Of a stretch of DNA of 64,000 bases, positions 48,491 to 60,241 are shown one piece after another. The notes beneath the pieces are model-generated. The model was not told the origin of the DNA, did not search any database, and saw only the letters and a program-made list of their open reading frames with translations. Numbering within the stretch: position 1 is the first letter of the stretch; each line of letters starts with the position of its first letter. This DNA is from Prinsepia uniflora. Lineage: Eukaryota; Streptophyta; Magnoliopsida; Rosales; Rosaceae. The position numbers were made by a program, and so were the translations under genes. The DNA is taken from contig CM064876.1 of NCBI GenBank assembly GCA_032719365.1, positions 62,057,864 to 62,121,863 of the forward strand, written 5' to 3'.

Positions 48491-51400
48491 CCTCGAAATG
48501 GGTGAAACCATGTAAATCACAACCATCCAAATCAACCTCATAGAATTATATCTATAAAGCATATAAAACATTTATACATGCATCACATTTTAGAAATCAA
48601 GGTCCACTCATAGACCGTCCTAAGCTGCCGCCTCGATTTACGTGTCGTAAGCCTCACTGGGCTAATTGCCGTCACCGAGACTCCCAAACCTGTCCAAATA
48701 AATCTAGAAGGTTACTAATTACCTTATTAACCTCTCATTGAAGTCCTGTAATTTTCTTGAATTTTTAACTATTTTTAAACTCGATCCTAAACTTTCGGAT
48801 GTCCCGAACATTATCGAGACAGTGTTCGATCGACACGAAACCAGTCACAAAATATTCGTTACATCAAATAGGTTAATTCACATGTTGAAGTCATCCCCAA
48901 AAGGTGGCCCATGCGCCCCCACGCGCGGCCTGAAGCCCCTGCGCGTAAAGCCCACGCATCGGCACTATTCATCATCATCAAGCTCCAGCAAACCCGGTTT
49001 GCCTGGTTGGAACCGAATCGGACAGGTCTGAACCGACGCAACCGGTTCACTGCCCAAACTCCCTTATTTTCCATCCAATTCGGTCCATTTTCATTCTAAT
49101 CTCTTCCTAATCACATTTCCTATCTTTCTACTATTTAAAATCATGAAAAAGGATTAAGAACCTCACCTTCCATGATTAAACCAAATGCTTGATCTTCAAG
49201 CTCGATTTCTCGTCTCCCTAGCCCTTCTTTTCTATCCAAATCGATCCTCCTCGAGTTTCCTTGTTCCCTAGGTCATAATAGAATTAAAAGGAATTAAAAA
49301 CCATGATTAAAACTCAACCTTCGATTTTTGAAAATGGAAAATGGCTCTCGGGTTCGGTTTGGCTCACCCCCCGTTGTGGACCGCCGTGAGCCGCCGTCCT
49401 CATCATCTCAGTCTCTCCCTATCTCTCACACAACTGTAAGGATGCAGATATGGTGATGGTGTGATGTGGTGTGGTGTTTGTTTTAGAGAGGAGAATGGAG
49501 AAGGGTGATCAGGTTATGAGAAAACAAAGAGGGGTGGTGATCAGGTGAGAGGGAGAGAAGAATGGACGGTGAGGATTAGAATGTGAGGTAGGGGTGGATG
49601 GCTAGGATGAGAGGTGGTTAAATTAAATTATAAAATAATATAGAATAATATTATTTAATTAATTAGATCCACAAATTGGGGGTTTGGGCCAATGGGATGA
49701 GTGACACTTGTCACTCATCCATTGGGCAGGAAATAAATATCTGGGCCCACTAGGATATAAAAGTAATCCGTATCGTAAATCATGCAATAGTAACCTGAAA
49801 CTTCTGTGACACATATCTTCCCGTTCGAAGTCCGATTTCAGCGTGCCGCATGTCTATAGATTCGTATCGACCCGATCTACGTAACAATCCTCGGCCATCG
49901 GACATCTCAGGTCAAAAGTCAACTATTTGCCCCTTTTAACCAAATTACCAAAATACCCATGAACTTCCGAACGTCATAACTTCTTCCTCGAATGTCGGAA
50001 TCGGACGTGCCACCTGTCTATGAACTCGTGACATCCCGAACGACGTCATGGTCATTGGCCAAAGTCCATTTGACCGCCAGAACGAAAAATCAACGTTTTG
50101 CCCATTCCAAGGGTAAAATCGTCATTTTGCACCGTCCGTCCGCAAGTACCCCACAAATCACCGATTAACCTCAGATATCCTTGATTAGTAACTAATCTAA
50201 TTCCGAAATTTGGGACGGGTCGTTACACCACATGTGCCACGAAGGGCCAGATAAGGGATAACCTAAAACCTCCCCTCATTCGGGACTTTCAGAGTGCGCC
50301 AGGAACAGTAGAGAAGTGTGATGTCTCGGTCTATACTACAGCCCGCATCTGCGATCAACCTGAAGGGCATTAAAAACCATTCAAAAGCTGTGAGTGGACG
50401 AAACAAATAATTTAATAAAAACTCATTTCATCAAAGACATTTATGCCTTTCACTAAAAAACATGTATGCATTCGAAATCCGTAATCAAACCATTTATTAT
50501 TAATTAAATCATTAGGGCCTTAGCCAAAAAACGTAAACCAAAGTGTATGGGAACTCAGCCCAAAACCAATCATGTGGGAACTCAGCCCAAAACCAATCCT
50601 CGGCATCCCTGATGCTTAACATCCCAGATGTCACAATTAATACCGTCACGGTTCCAAAGCTACGCGTGCTACTCAGGGTCTCAATCCCGAGTCTCCCTAA
50701 GATCCACCCAGGTCAATGACCCTCCCTAGGGGGAGATTTTAACCTCTAGCAATCCAGCTCCTGAGTCACTATACCGTCCATCGCCCCGTGTAATGACCCA
50801 TCGCAAGCAATGCTCCGTGACTACTCCAGGATACTACGAGACGTCTGGAGGAGACAACCAACCACTTCAGGATACTACGGGACGTCTAGAGGGCAACCAC
50901 TCGTGAGGATGGTATATGGAAACCATTTTATAAATCATCTCAAATCGTTCAAAGGGCTATGCCCGGGATTTCCATAAAACCATCGTAAATCCACAAATCC
51001 AATTCCATTTAGGGTCTCTGAATCCGAAATCACATTTTATAAACTATTATGGGACTCATGCCCAATATCATAAACTAATTGGGCCTCAAGCCCGATCGTG
51101 TAAGTCAATTGGGCCTCTAGCCCGATATGTCATTAAATCAAATGGACATCGAGTCCGATAGTTTCCAAATCAAATGGGTCTCATACCCGATTCCATATTT
51201 CCAAATCCAAAACCATTCCATTAAACCATAATAGAAATACCAGTGCGTAGAAGCAAAGTATAAAATTATAAATCTCAAAATATGTGCAAATACGCACATA
51301 TTAAATACCACAATCAAATCCATCATAAATCACATATTTAAAACATATAAAACAGTTATGCATGCATCAATTTAGAAATCAATGTACACTCACAGACCGT

Positions 51401-51701
51401 CCTAGCTACCGCCTCGATATACGTGCCATAAGCATCCCCAGCCAAATCATCATCTCCGGAATTCCCAGACCTGTCCAAATCATACTCGAAGGTCACTAAT
51501 CAACTATACAAGTCCATAATTAATTAATATTTAATCCCAATATTCGGGACGGGTCGTTACAGTTTAGGTTAAGGTAATAGTGATGGGCTTTGAGGCATGG
51601 ACCTTGTGTGTATCTTTGAGGTCTTTGGTGGGCTTATCTGGTAGTCCAGTGTAGTATTTTGACAGGTCCGTTGCTTGGTCAGATGTCACGTCAACAATAG
51701 T

Positions 51702-52373
51702 TATAGACTTATATAGCACTCTTAGTTTTCTTAGGGCTTGTAATTCCTAAAAATTAATTTGTCCTTGGTCGTAAGGAAAAAAAAGTTGATTATCTTTCTA
51801 TTTGGAGTTATTTACACTTGCACTCCTAAAATTTTTTGTGTTTTACAAAATCCCTTAAATTCCAAAAATATTACATATAACTTTTTAAAATTTTCAAAAT
51901 TACAAAAATATCCCCTTACGTTTTAAAAATATTGCACGTCATCCCATTTTATTAGGTGACCAAAACATGTTGAGTAGTTACGTGCATATACTCTTCCAAT
52001 CTAAGGAGATATTTGTATAATTTTCTAAAAACCAAAAGAGATTTTGTGAAATCACAAAAAATCACATGAGGTTTAAGGGTAAACTGTTCTATTTAAATGT
52101 AGTTATCCGGTCGCTTTTTCGTTTGTTTAGGTTTTAAATTTATATAAGAAAAAACGACACCGGTTAGGCAGTCGTATAGGAGACTCTTTTGGTAAATAAA
52201 AGTTAAATTTACTTTTGCTGGCAGTTGAAGATAGCTCGCCGGCCTGAGATTTTAAATTCCTGTGAGAGTGTGACTACCGTTGAGTAAATCCTCAATAAAT
52301 AAGAAGAAGAAGGGAGAGAGACGACGGCGTTTTGTGATCAAATTGAGTCCAAGAGGAGTAGGAGCTCAGCAAA
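51702..52373. other. AUG4 5' flank
   Basis: AT-rich spacer between the nest and AUG4. The last 100 bases are purine-rich (GAAGAAGAAGGGAGAGAGAC) and probably hold the promoter and 5' leader. The nest therefore ends less than 700 bases from the AUG4 start codon. Confidence 0.55.
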
Positions 52374-55300
52374 ATGGTGAAGGGACTGCAACAACAAGGC
52401 CAAAACCTGCCATCGGATTTGACCCAAGTCATTGATCAGCTGGAGCGCCACTGTTTGTCTCCCGATGGTTCCCTCGTCTCCAAATCTGCCTACTTTGACC
52501 TCCAACTTGTACTCAGTCTCTTTCCCTTCCTCTAGAAATGTGGTTGCAAGCTATATAAATTCAATGTATGAATTAAGAAATCTGAACATGTTTTCTACAA
52601 TGCCTTTTGTTTCTTATAATTATTGAATGTTGGTGCAGGCAAGGGAGGAAATGTGCAGGGAAAGACTGCGATACTTGGAAGCCATGGTACTTGTGCTTGC
52701 TTTGTTGGGTTTATGTTCATTGAATTAGTTGTTATTTGGAAAGGACTTTAAATTGTGTATCTTTGATGAGTTTGAATGAATTTTGGTGTAGGCAATTTAT
52801 AGTGAGGCAGCTGCTATGGTGGAGGAGTATCAACAAGCGGTTTCGGTGGCTAACCTTGGAGGAATTCGAGATGTCCAGGGTTTATATCTGCAATTGGGCT
52901 TGAAGAACCCTCCTCAGGTTTCCATTTGCCACACTTTTTGGGTCTGCTTTTTTAAAATGCATTTTACATCATGTGTAGTCAAGTAATGACTTTGGACATC
53001 CATATCTTTAACATAGACTTAGCTTGTTGCCATGTTCAACTGGAAAATCAGAGGGTGCCTGTGGTTTCCTTGCATGGGAGTTCAATGGTTTCCTTCTACT
53101 TATACCATTTGAAGTATAAATCATAGATAAAGAAGAATAAAAAAATACCTAAAATGAAATCCTATTAAACGTTTATGCTACTATGAAACATTATCAGCTC
53201 ATACTTAGTATTCCATGGAAGTATATTCATCTTTTATTTGGCCATTAACTTTAAAAATGCCTTTAAAATGGACTTGTATATTTATCTCCATTGGATGCTC
53301 AAATATGTCCTTAGTATTCTACTCTACACTTTTCATTAAGTAAGTCCATAGTGAACAAGAATATGACTTTCATGTCTATATCAGGTCTACGAGACATTAG
53401 AACATCGTGTGGTAGCTGCAGAAGCAGCTCAAAGATTGAGGCTTCCTCTGATCTCCAAGGATGGTGAAATTCATGAGGAAGAAATTGAAAAATGCAGTAC
53501 AGTGTCGCGCAGTTCCCTTGACAGTGCTGGTACCAGTGTTACTATTAGCTCGAGTTCCAATTCAACAAATAATAATACCGCAAATAGCACTAGCAGCGCA
53601 ACAAACAATAATCTTTCTCTTGGTGCTGCTGACGCTGTTGAATCTGGAGTTGGTGGTGTTCCCAACCGCTTTCTTGGGATTACACCTGCATATTTGTGGA
53701 AAACACAGCTCCAACAAACACCATTGTCAATGGTACAATACCCATTATGGTTTTGGCAATTTACTCAATTTCTCTTTATTTATTATTATTGCCCACTTCC
53801 AAGGATATTTTAATTAATAATATATTACTTTTGCCTGTATCTAATCTTTCTACAAAATGTCTAACCTTGGTGAAGCTGTTCCTTATTAATTGAAATTTCC
53901 TAATTGTGAGATACAAGCGTGATGTTTCGACCGCAGGATATGACAGAATACCAGCTGTGTCTTTCACGGGAGATTGAAGGTCGTTTGAATGCTAAGTGTG
54001 ATAAGTTAGCTGATGCCTTTATAATGGATGATGTTGGTATATCTCTCTCTCTCTCTAAATATATATATATATATATATCTATATATATAACCCTTATATG
54101 GACTCAATACATAGCTATGATGTCTTGTTCATTACTTGGAGGCATTTCATGTTTGCTTCATATTTATTCGAGAGAGAACATCCAGATTGACAGCTGTAAG
54201 CAAAATTTGGGCTTATGATTTTTTCTTTCCTGCATCGGGGTATGGGAGTGGTAAATCTACTTATATAATGGACATTAAATACACTAGACTTGATCTTTTA
54301 AAGCAGGTTATGCAATATGTATATGCTTACTCATGCATATTAAATGGTTAAGGCAGAACTAATACCCTTGCTTTGTTGCTGCAGACTCATCATCTGGACA
54401 TCAAAATTCAGGTTCCCGGCTTCCTGAAAGGTTTGAGTTAATGCATGGAGCTAGATGCTTTTTACAGATGCTTGACGATCTTATTTAACATAGAACAGTC
54501 TTTTACCTGATTTAGTAGTCACGAGCAAAGAAGTTTTTGAACGAAATATTTAATCGCCCCATATCTCAGCATGTTTTTATTTGATTGGGCGGCACCCATG
54601 TTTTATTCCCAAAAGTTAGTAACACAGGATTCAGTAGGAATGGGAGTGGCTCCCTTGTTTCACTCCCATTCAGGTTTAGTAAACACATGATCGAATAATT
54701 TATTTCCCTTTAAGAAAATATGATATTTTATTTTTAAGATCATTGGCCGACTCATGTTTCACACTACTAGTGTGAATGACTCAAGATGTGCGTGCATCAA
54801 TCTATAAATTATCATCTTTTAAGTGTTGGAACGATAAATTTTTGGAGCTGTAGTTCTAAATATCTTCCTAACATTATGTGATATAAATTGTTGCAATTTC
54901 CTCGTGACTTTATCAGGGTAAAGTTGATAATTGAGGAGATGGAAAGGGAGGAAGGCGCTCTGCAGGAAGATCTATATTCTGCAGATAGAAAATTTGCTGA
55001 GTATTATAATGTATGAAAGTTCAATTATCCTGCAGTTCCATACCAGACACATTCTGTTTGTGAGGATTTAACTATTAAAAAATCTATTTCAAAATAACTA
55101 GGTCCTAGAGCAGATACTGGGAGTTCTTATCAAGCTGGTCAGAGATTTAAAGTTGCAGCATCAGCATAAATATGTAATGTTCTACTTTTTATGATTGTTT
55201 ATATTTTTCAATGATGTTAATGATCTGCCTTCAGCATTCCATATGATTTTTTTTTCCTGGTTCTAAGCATTCTTGATCCTTTATTGTAATCCATGATTCA

Positions 55301-56518
55301 TAGGATGGACTGCAAAAAACATGGCTATGCAAAAGATGTGAGACCATGAGTGCAAAATTGAGGTTTGTTATGTGGTTTTCCATTGGACTCGGTGTTCTTA
55401 ATTTTGTCATCTTTCATATGTTAATTAAATTTTTTGCTTGGGATGCTCCTTTGCAAACTGCCAATATTCACCAGTCACCGTTGCCTGTCTATATGGTTTT
55501 TGCATATTATAATCAAATCTCTTTGTTAATTTTAAGTCATGAGTATGATACTTCCCATTTTATTTCAGGGTTCTGGAACATGTTCTTCTTCTTGAAACTT
55601 ATACCAAGGAATCAATACCAGCCCTGCATAAAATAAGGTGCTTGTCAATGACTCTTTGAAAGTTGCAGCTCTTACAGCTGGTTCGAGATTGAATAACTTC
55701 ATAACTTATTTGTAGGAATTATCTTCTTGAAGCTACAGAAGAAGCTTCTATAGCTTACAATAAAGCGGTATGATATTCTTTTACTTGTTATCTGTTTCCC
55801 TATTCCTTTATGGTTTTTGTCATGGGTTGCTTTCATTTGTATATGCACTGACCAAGATACATATAAAAATGACTTTACTGTAGACTAGTTTTTTTTTTTT
55901 TTGGATATTTACTTTTACGTTGCAATGGGCCTCCCGTATCTTTCCCTTGGTTGCTTGTAAATAATCACTGTTTCAAATCCTTGTCTATCGCCCTTCAAAC
56001 TGTGGCCTGCTCAATACTAAATTGGCTGGGTTTCCTTAGGAGTCCATGAAATAAAAAAGTTTCAGTCTTCTTTGATCTCTATATCACTATTTGATCTCTA
56101 AATCACTTGTTACTGTTTATTTTGATATGCGGACATGGTTATTGAATACTTAATTTTCAGTATTATAAGAAATCTGCCCATTTACAAAGCCGAAGATGAC
56201 CATGGAATCTGCATCTCCTCTTGTTGATTTTCTTTATCTATCTACTATTCATATGTCTTACCAGGTCACACGTCTTCGGGAGTATCAGGGTGTCGATCCT
56301 CACTTCGATACAATTGCAAGGCAGTACCATGATATCATAAAGGTAATAGCAATGCTTCTTAGTACCCAAGTATGACAATGCTTTTCGTTGTGCATTACCT
56401 AGTTCCCTAGCTAAACCCTTATATCAACGTGCCCTTACAGAAGCTGGAAAATATGCAATGGACAATTCACCAAGTCGAAATGGACCTGAAACGCCTCCCG
56501 GATCATGCAAATGCATAG
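52374..56518 (+). CDS. AUG4: Augmin complex subunit 4 (HAUS4-like)
   Basis: Subunit of the eight-protein augmin complex, which brings gamma-tubulin to existing microtubules to nucleate branches in spindle, phragmoplast and cortical arrays. Coding exons: 52374-52508, 52639-52686, 52792-52917, 53385-53732, 53937-54036, 54385-54430, 54917-55010, 55102-55173, 55304-55362, 55569-55637, 55716-55767, 56265-56342, 56441-56518. All phases close, giving 434 residues, about the family length. The protein is mostly helical with Glu/Arg/Leu-rich segments (RVKLIIEEMEREEGALQEDL, then a C-terminal part ending VEMDLKRLPDHANA). Residues about 144-180 form a Ser/Asn/Thr-rich linker. There is no catalytic motif, as expected for a structural subunit. 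Identification rests on full-length recalled similarity to plant AUG4. Confidence 0.9.
54058..54090. repeat. (TA)n microsatellite in an AUG4 intron
   Basis: CT-rich then TA-rich simple repeat 20-50 bases after the exon 5 donor. Likely polymorphic. Confidence 0.85.
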
Positions 56519-57649
56519 AATCTGTTGTTTCTGGTTTGTGTTGTGTTCCGACTGTCACTAATTTGTTGTTATTGCCTACTGATCCATCACCGGCCTGTTC
56601 ATTGTTGATTGCTTTATTTCATTGTATAAGGGAATGAAAACCAGCCTTCCATGTCCATTGTCGTCACGCTTATATCGGCTTTTTTTGTTTGACACTCACG
56701 CTAGGTTCATACTCCTCAGCCCTCATGAGTGAAATGTTCTATATTTTACCTCCTAAAATTGAAGCAATTTGGAGACCAAAGCTCAAAATATAAGCTCGAA
56801 AAAATGAATATACATTGAAAACAATCAACTATGTGGATGATGAAAACATAATTTATTTTTATTTTTTTTAAAAAAAAATTGAGTGAAAATTAGGTTTTTA
56901 AAAATGTCATGCAATAACTGGTTTGGTTGGGAGTCTAAAAGCGTCATATCATAACCGGCTTGAGTAAAAATGAGGCGGTAAGCAGAAATGAATTGGATTA
57001 AACAAGTCTTTAAATTTATTAGGATTGAATGGAAGTAGATATAAAAAGAAATTTATATTTTTTAATTCTAATATTTTAAAGGGATTGAATTGGATAAGTT
57101 GTCTTCCATACTTCCATCTCTTTCCCATAATTTCCTTGCGATGAAAATCAATTCACTTTTATAATCAACATATATTGAATTGAGTGAATCTAGAAACGTC
57201 ATATTAAGTACAGTAGAGTGTAATACTTGGAAACCACAAGACTAAACTGCCCAGTGCCCACTTTGATTAGGTAAATAAGACGTTTTAGTTATAAGTACAG
57301 TAATATAATATGAAATTGAATACATTGAGCGGAAGACGACTCCTTCTGGCACAATCCTTTACATAACGATGGCCCACCGGAACAAATGCCCGGTTATGGT
57401 CTGAAAACTATGGCCATCTGTGGAGAAAGGTTCCTTTTGGTCCTAACCCGAAAGAGTCGACTGAGGAGCTACTTTCAACAATACCTCCTCCACCATCGTC
57501 ACCTTCAGGCAAAGAAGCAAATCAAGACCCTTATTGAATAAGGACGCCATGGGAAATGGGAAGCTAGCACCAGTTTGGCTGTTGTAGCACTCAATAATAT
57601 ACCTAGAACGGCGTATTTAGTCTCTTTAGCTAACTACCTAGCTACATCC
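56519..57649. other. AUG4 3' flank and spacer
   Basis: AT-rich, with A-tracts near 56866-56879. No exon is seen. It includes the AUG4 3' UTR at its left end. Confidence 0.5.
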
Positions 57650-59730
57650 TTTTCTTAGTTGCGTTATTCACATCGGTATTTTGGTATGGTTTGGTTATTT
57701 GAAATCCATTTATTTTTTTCTTTTTCCATACAATGTATGTCTTTGTCAAAGACCGAACACATGCTCAAAGCCTCACTTATTAGAGGGTACCACCTTAATT
57801 TGGGTATCCCTCGGTTTGCTATTAAAGTTGACATCTTAAGGCCTATGATTCTGTCTCTTGGGACTTCTTGCTTGAAGCACTCTTCATTTTCAATTTTCCT
57901 TCACACTTGATGGGTTGGATTAGAGTTTGTATCTCCTCTGCTAGATTCTCGGTTGCTATATCGGGTTTTTTTTCCAAGTAACTGGGGATTGAGGCAAGGT
58001 GACCCTTTATCGCCTTGATTATTTGGTGTTGCCATGTAAGTGTTCTCTCGTATGGTTCATCAGTGTATTGCTTTCTCTCCTTCCTTCTGATTCCACTAGT
58101 GTTGCAATAAGGTACATCTCTCACACTTTGCTTTCGCTGATGACCTTTTTGTATTCTCCTACGGTGATGTTGAGTGTGTATCTTGAAATGGGCATTGGAT
58201 GGGTTTGCTTGTGTTTCGGGGCTGAGGCCTAATTTTGATAAGAGTTGCATTTACACAGCTGGTATGGGGTTGCAACGTGCTTCTCGTTTGAGGTAGTGTT
58301 TCAAGGTTCAATAGGGTTGTCTTCGTATGAGATACCTTGGGGTTCCTCTTATCAAGACCCGTCTTAGTTTTGGTAATCGTGTCTCCATTATTGAGCAAAC
58401 TGAAAATCGCATTTGGGGTTGGGAGCACATATCTCTCTCTGTTGTCATTTGTTATTTATCAAGTCAGCCTTGTGTAGTACAATTGTGTTTTGGGCTTCCC
58501 ACCTCTTCATTCCTAAGCAAATTTCTCGGGACATTGAGTGTATCTTCCGTTGCCTCGTATTGTTTGGTAACTTACCATGCTAAAATCACTTGGAAGATGT
58601 TTGTTACCTAAGCTTGAGGGTGGGCTGGGTATTCGAAGTTTGGCTTTTTGGAATGTGGTTTTAATGTCTAGATTTATCTGGTTCTTATTTTCACCGAACA
58701 ACAATAACCTATGGGTCAAGTGGGTGAAAGAATACTATACCAGTGTCTCCAGTTTTTGGGCTATTAAGGCTCCTAGTGTTCACTCTTGGAATTGGAAGGA
58801 GATTCTGAAGATTAGAGACCTTGTGAAACCGTTCGTTGCAGCTAGAATTGGAAATGGTGATGACAATTGGTGTCACTTGGGTTACCTCCTTGATTGGTTT
58901 GGGGAATCTAATGTGCAAGTTTCAAGTATTCATGTCTGGACTCGCTGTTCTTGGTGTTGGGTGGAAGTAGATGGAATTGGCCCCTCATTGCCAATCGTGA
59001 TTTTGGGTTGATCCAATTGGCCAGTTGCTCGCACTTGGTTAAGCCGTCTTTTCCTGATGAGTTTTTTGGATCGCTTACGCGAATAAGATTTTTTCCTCTA
59101 CTTCGATGTGGAACAAGATCAGGAATGTTAAGGTTCATTTGTTCTGGTTTGCTGGCACCATCCCCCGCGCCAGTTTCCTGCTTTGGATTGCGATCAATGA
59201 GAGATCAACTTTGGATTGGATTAGTTCCTTTTCTAACCTTGCTTCGATGGCTTGTGGGCTTTGTAATGGTGAGTTTGAGTCTCATGAGCACCTTTTTTTT
59301 CAATGTTCTTTAAGCGCCTATATCTAGAGTAAGATCCTTACCGTGGCCTCAGTTCATAAGATTGCAATGGTGTCGAGCGGAAAAAGTTGGGCCAATGTTG
59401 CAAGGAATTTGCTCTTGTTGTGACAGTATTTTACCTGACAAGAAAGGAATAACCGTATATCTGCAATACTACGCATTTACTGGAGGTTGTTTTTAATTTT
59501 GTTATGGCTATGATTGATAGTGAACTTTGTATTCTTAAGATTGAGCCTTGTGTGCTAATTCCATTGCAGATGCGAATTGGAACATCTCAGTGCTGTGATG
59601 TTCTTTTGTCTCCCTGTAGAGTTTTGTTCCTTGCTAGCTACCTGGTCTTTCTGAGCCTCTTCGCTCTGTGGTTTTGTTCCTTACGTATTCACAATTTCCT
59701 TTTAACTTTAATCATATTTATTAACATGAT
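57650..59730 (+). pseudogene. LINE remnant: reverse transcriptase and zf-RVT
   Basis: Frameshifted L1-type coding sequence. 57776-57990 reads RGYHLNLGIPRFAIKVDI, then in another frame YDSVSWDFLLEALF and GWIRVCISSARFSVAI, the palm of reverse transcriptase. 58200-58400 reads RYLGVPLIKTRLSF. 58600-58990 gives the connection region (LEGGLGIRSLAFWNVVLMSR, then IKAPSVHSWNWKEILKIRD). 59110-59330 is zf-RVT (RASFLLWIAINERSTLDW, then CGLCNGEFESHEHLFFQCSL). The YADD catalytic box is not readable. Several stops and shifts; dead copy, unlike the fragments on the left in sequence. Confidence 0.85.
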
Positions 59731-60241
59731 TGATTAATTTGAGTAAAGAATGGTCTTTTGGACCTTCGAGTTTAAGTTTTAAAGGGACTAACTAATCTAA
59801 GACCAGAGACTTAAAACTCTAAGCTCTTAATGATGATTCTAAATCCTAGGTCAGTGAATAAATGAAAAAATAAAAATCAAACAAACTGAGTAAAAAATGA
59901 GGTTTCATGAACGCGTCTGGTCAAATTAGCCTTTAACGATATCTAAATCTCTAGATTTGGAATCCATCCATCCCATCTAACTGGGCCATTACAGAAATTT
60001 CTATATTTTGCAAACAGTGAACCAACTGCCTATGGGATCACCTAAACTGCTATGTCAATTTGTGGATTGATCAAATCCAACGCAGAATATTCAAGTTTTA
60101 CACACGATTATGGTGCGAAAGTTAGACTTGCACGGAAAAAGAAAGGAAGGAAAGCAGCAGTTGCATAGCTATACATAAACTTAAACAGGACCATAATACT
60201 GCAACAATCAAGCAAGATGAACCTCTTTGGTTGCCAGAGCT
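59731..60241. other. Spacer and 3' flank of the isochorismatase-like gene
   Basis: No gene. The last 50-200 bases should be the 3' UTR of the minus-strand gene that ends at 60242. Confidence 0.5.

Larger units (their letters stand above)
44670..50227 (-). mobile_element. Solo LTR G inside LTR H
   Basis: TGTCAAGACCC to GGGTCGTTACA with TSD CCACG (44665-44669) and CCACA (50228-50232), one mismatch; LTR B2 shows the uninterrupted CCCACGTGTGCC. Own length is about 3.0 kb after removing F. It contains the array at about 48120-48380 and the perfect hairpin at 48465-48490. Confidence 0.9.
21619..51561 (-). mobile_element. Outer large-LTR (LARD-like) retrotransposon, heavily interrupted
   Basis: In minus orientation: 5' LTR 44604-51561 (interrupted and deleted), decayed primer site at 44589-44600, internal DNA 44337-44603 plus 27067-29574, polypurine tract 27068-27079, 3' LTR 24375-27066. 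A candidate TSD GTTTA flanks the whole (21614-21618 and 51562-51566), if the 3' LTR end is the 12 bases at 21619-21630 that lie beyond solo LTR B. The internal domain, about 2.8 kb after removing inserts, shows no gag-pol frame. Both the internal DNA and LTRs resemble those of 29575-44331, so they are one family. Confidence 0.7.
44604..51561 (-). mobile_element. 5' LTR of the outer element (LTR H), interrupted and internally deleted
   Basis: Own sequence 44604-44669 and 50228-51561, about 1.4 kb, against 2.7 kb for its partner B2. About 1.3 kb is missing: the sequence jumps near 51512 from the B2-equivalent of 25733 to that of about 27018. It ends GGGTCGTTACA at 51561. Confidence 0.85.
21332..51696 (-). 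mobile_element. Copia-type solo LTR hosting the whole nest
   Basis: Left part 21332-21618 begins TGTTGATG; right part about 51567-51696 ends CGTCAACA, giving matched termini TGTTGA and TCAACA. Flanks are ATGGT (21327-21331) and ATAGT (51697-51701), a 4-of-5 TSD. Joined, the LTR would be about 417 bases, a normal Copia LTR size. The left part has the common plant Copia wording GTGGTTCACCCAAATCGGGC and a (GA)n run at about 21548-21567. The minus-strand TATA near 21590-21600 sets the orientation. This assignment is inferred from the termini. Confidence 0.6.

Noticed and set aside
58577..59011. 144-codon frame as an active LINE protein
   Set aside because: It is one piece of a frameshifted reverse transcriptase tail; adjacent pieces are in other frames.
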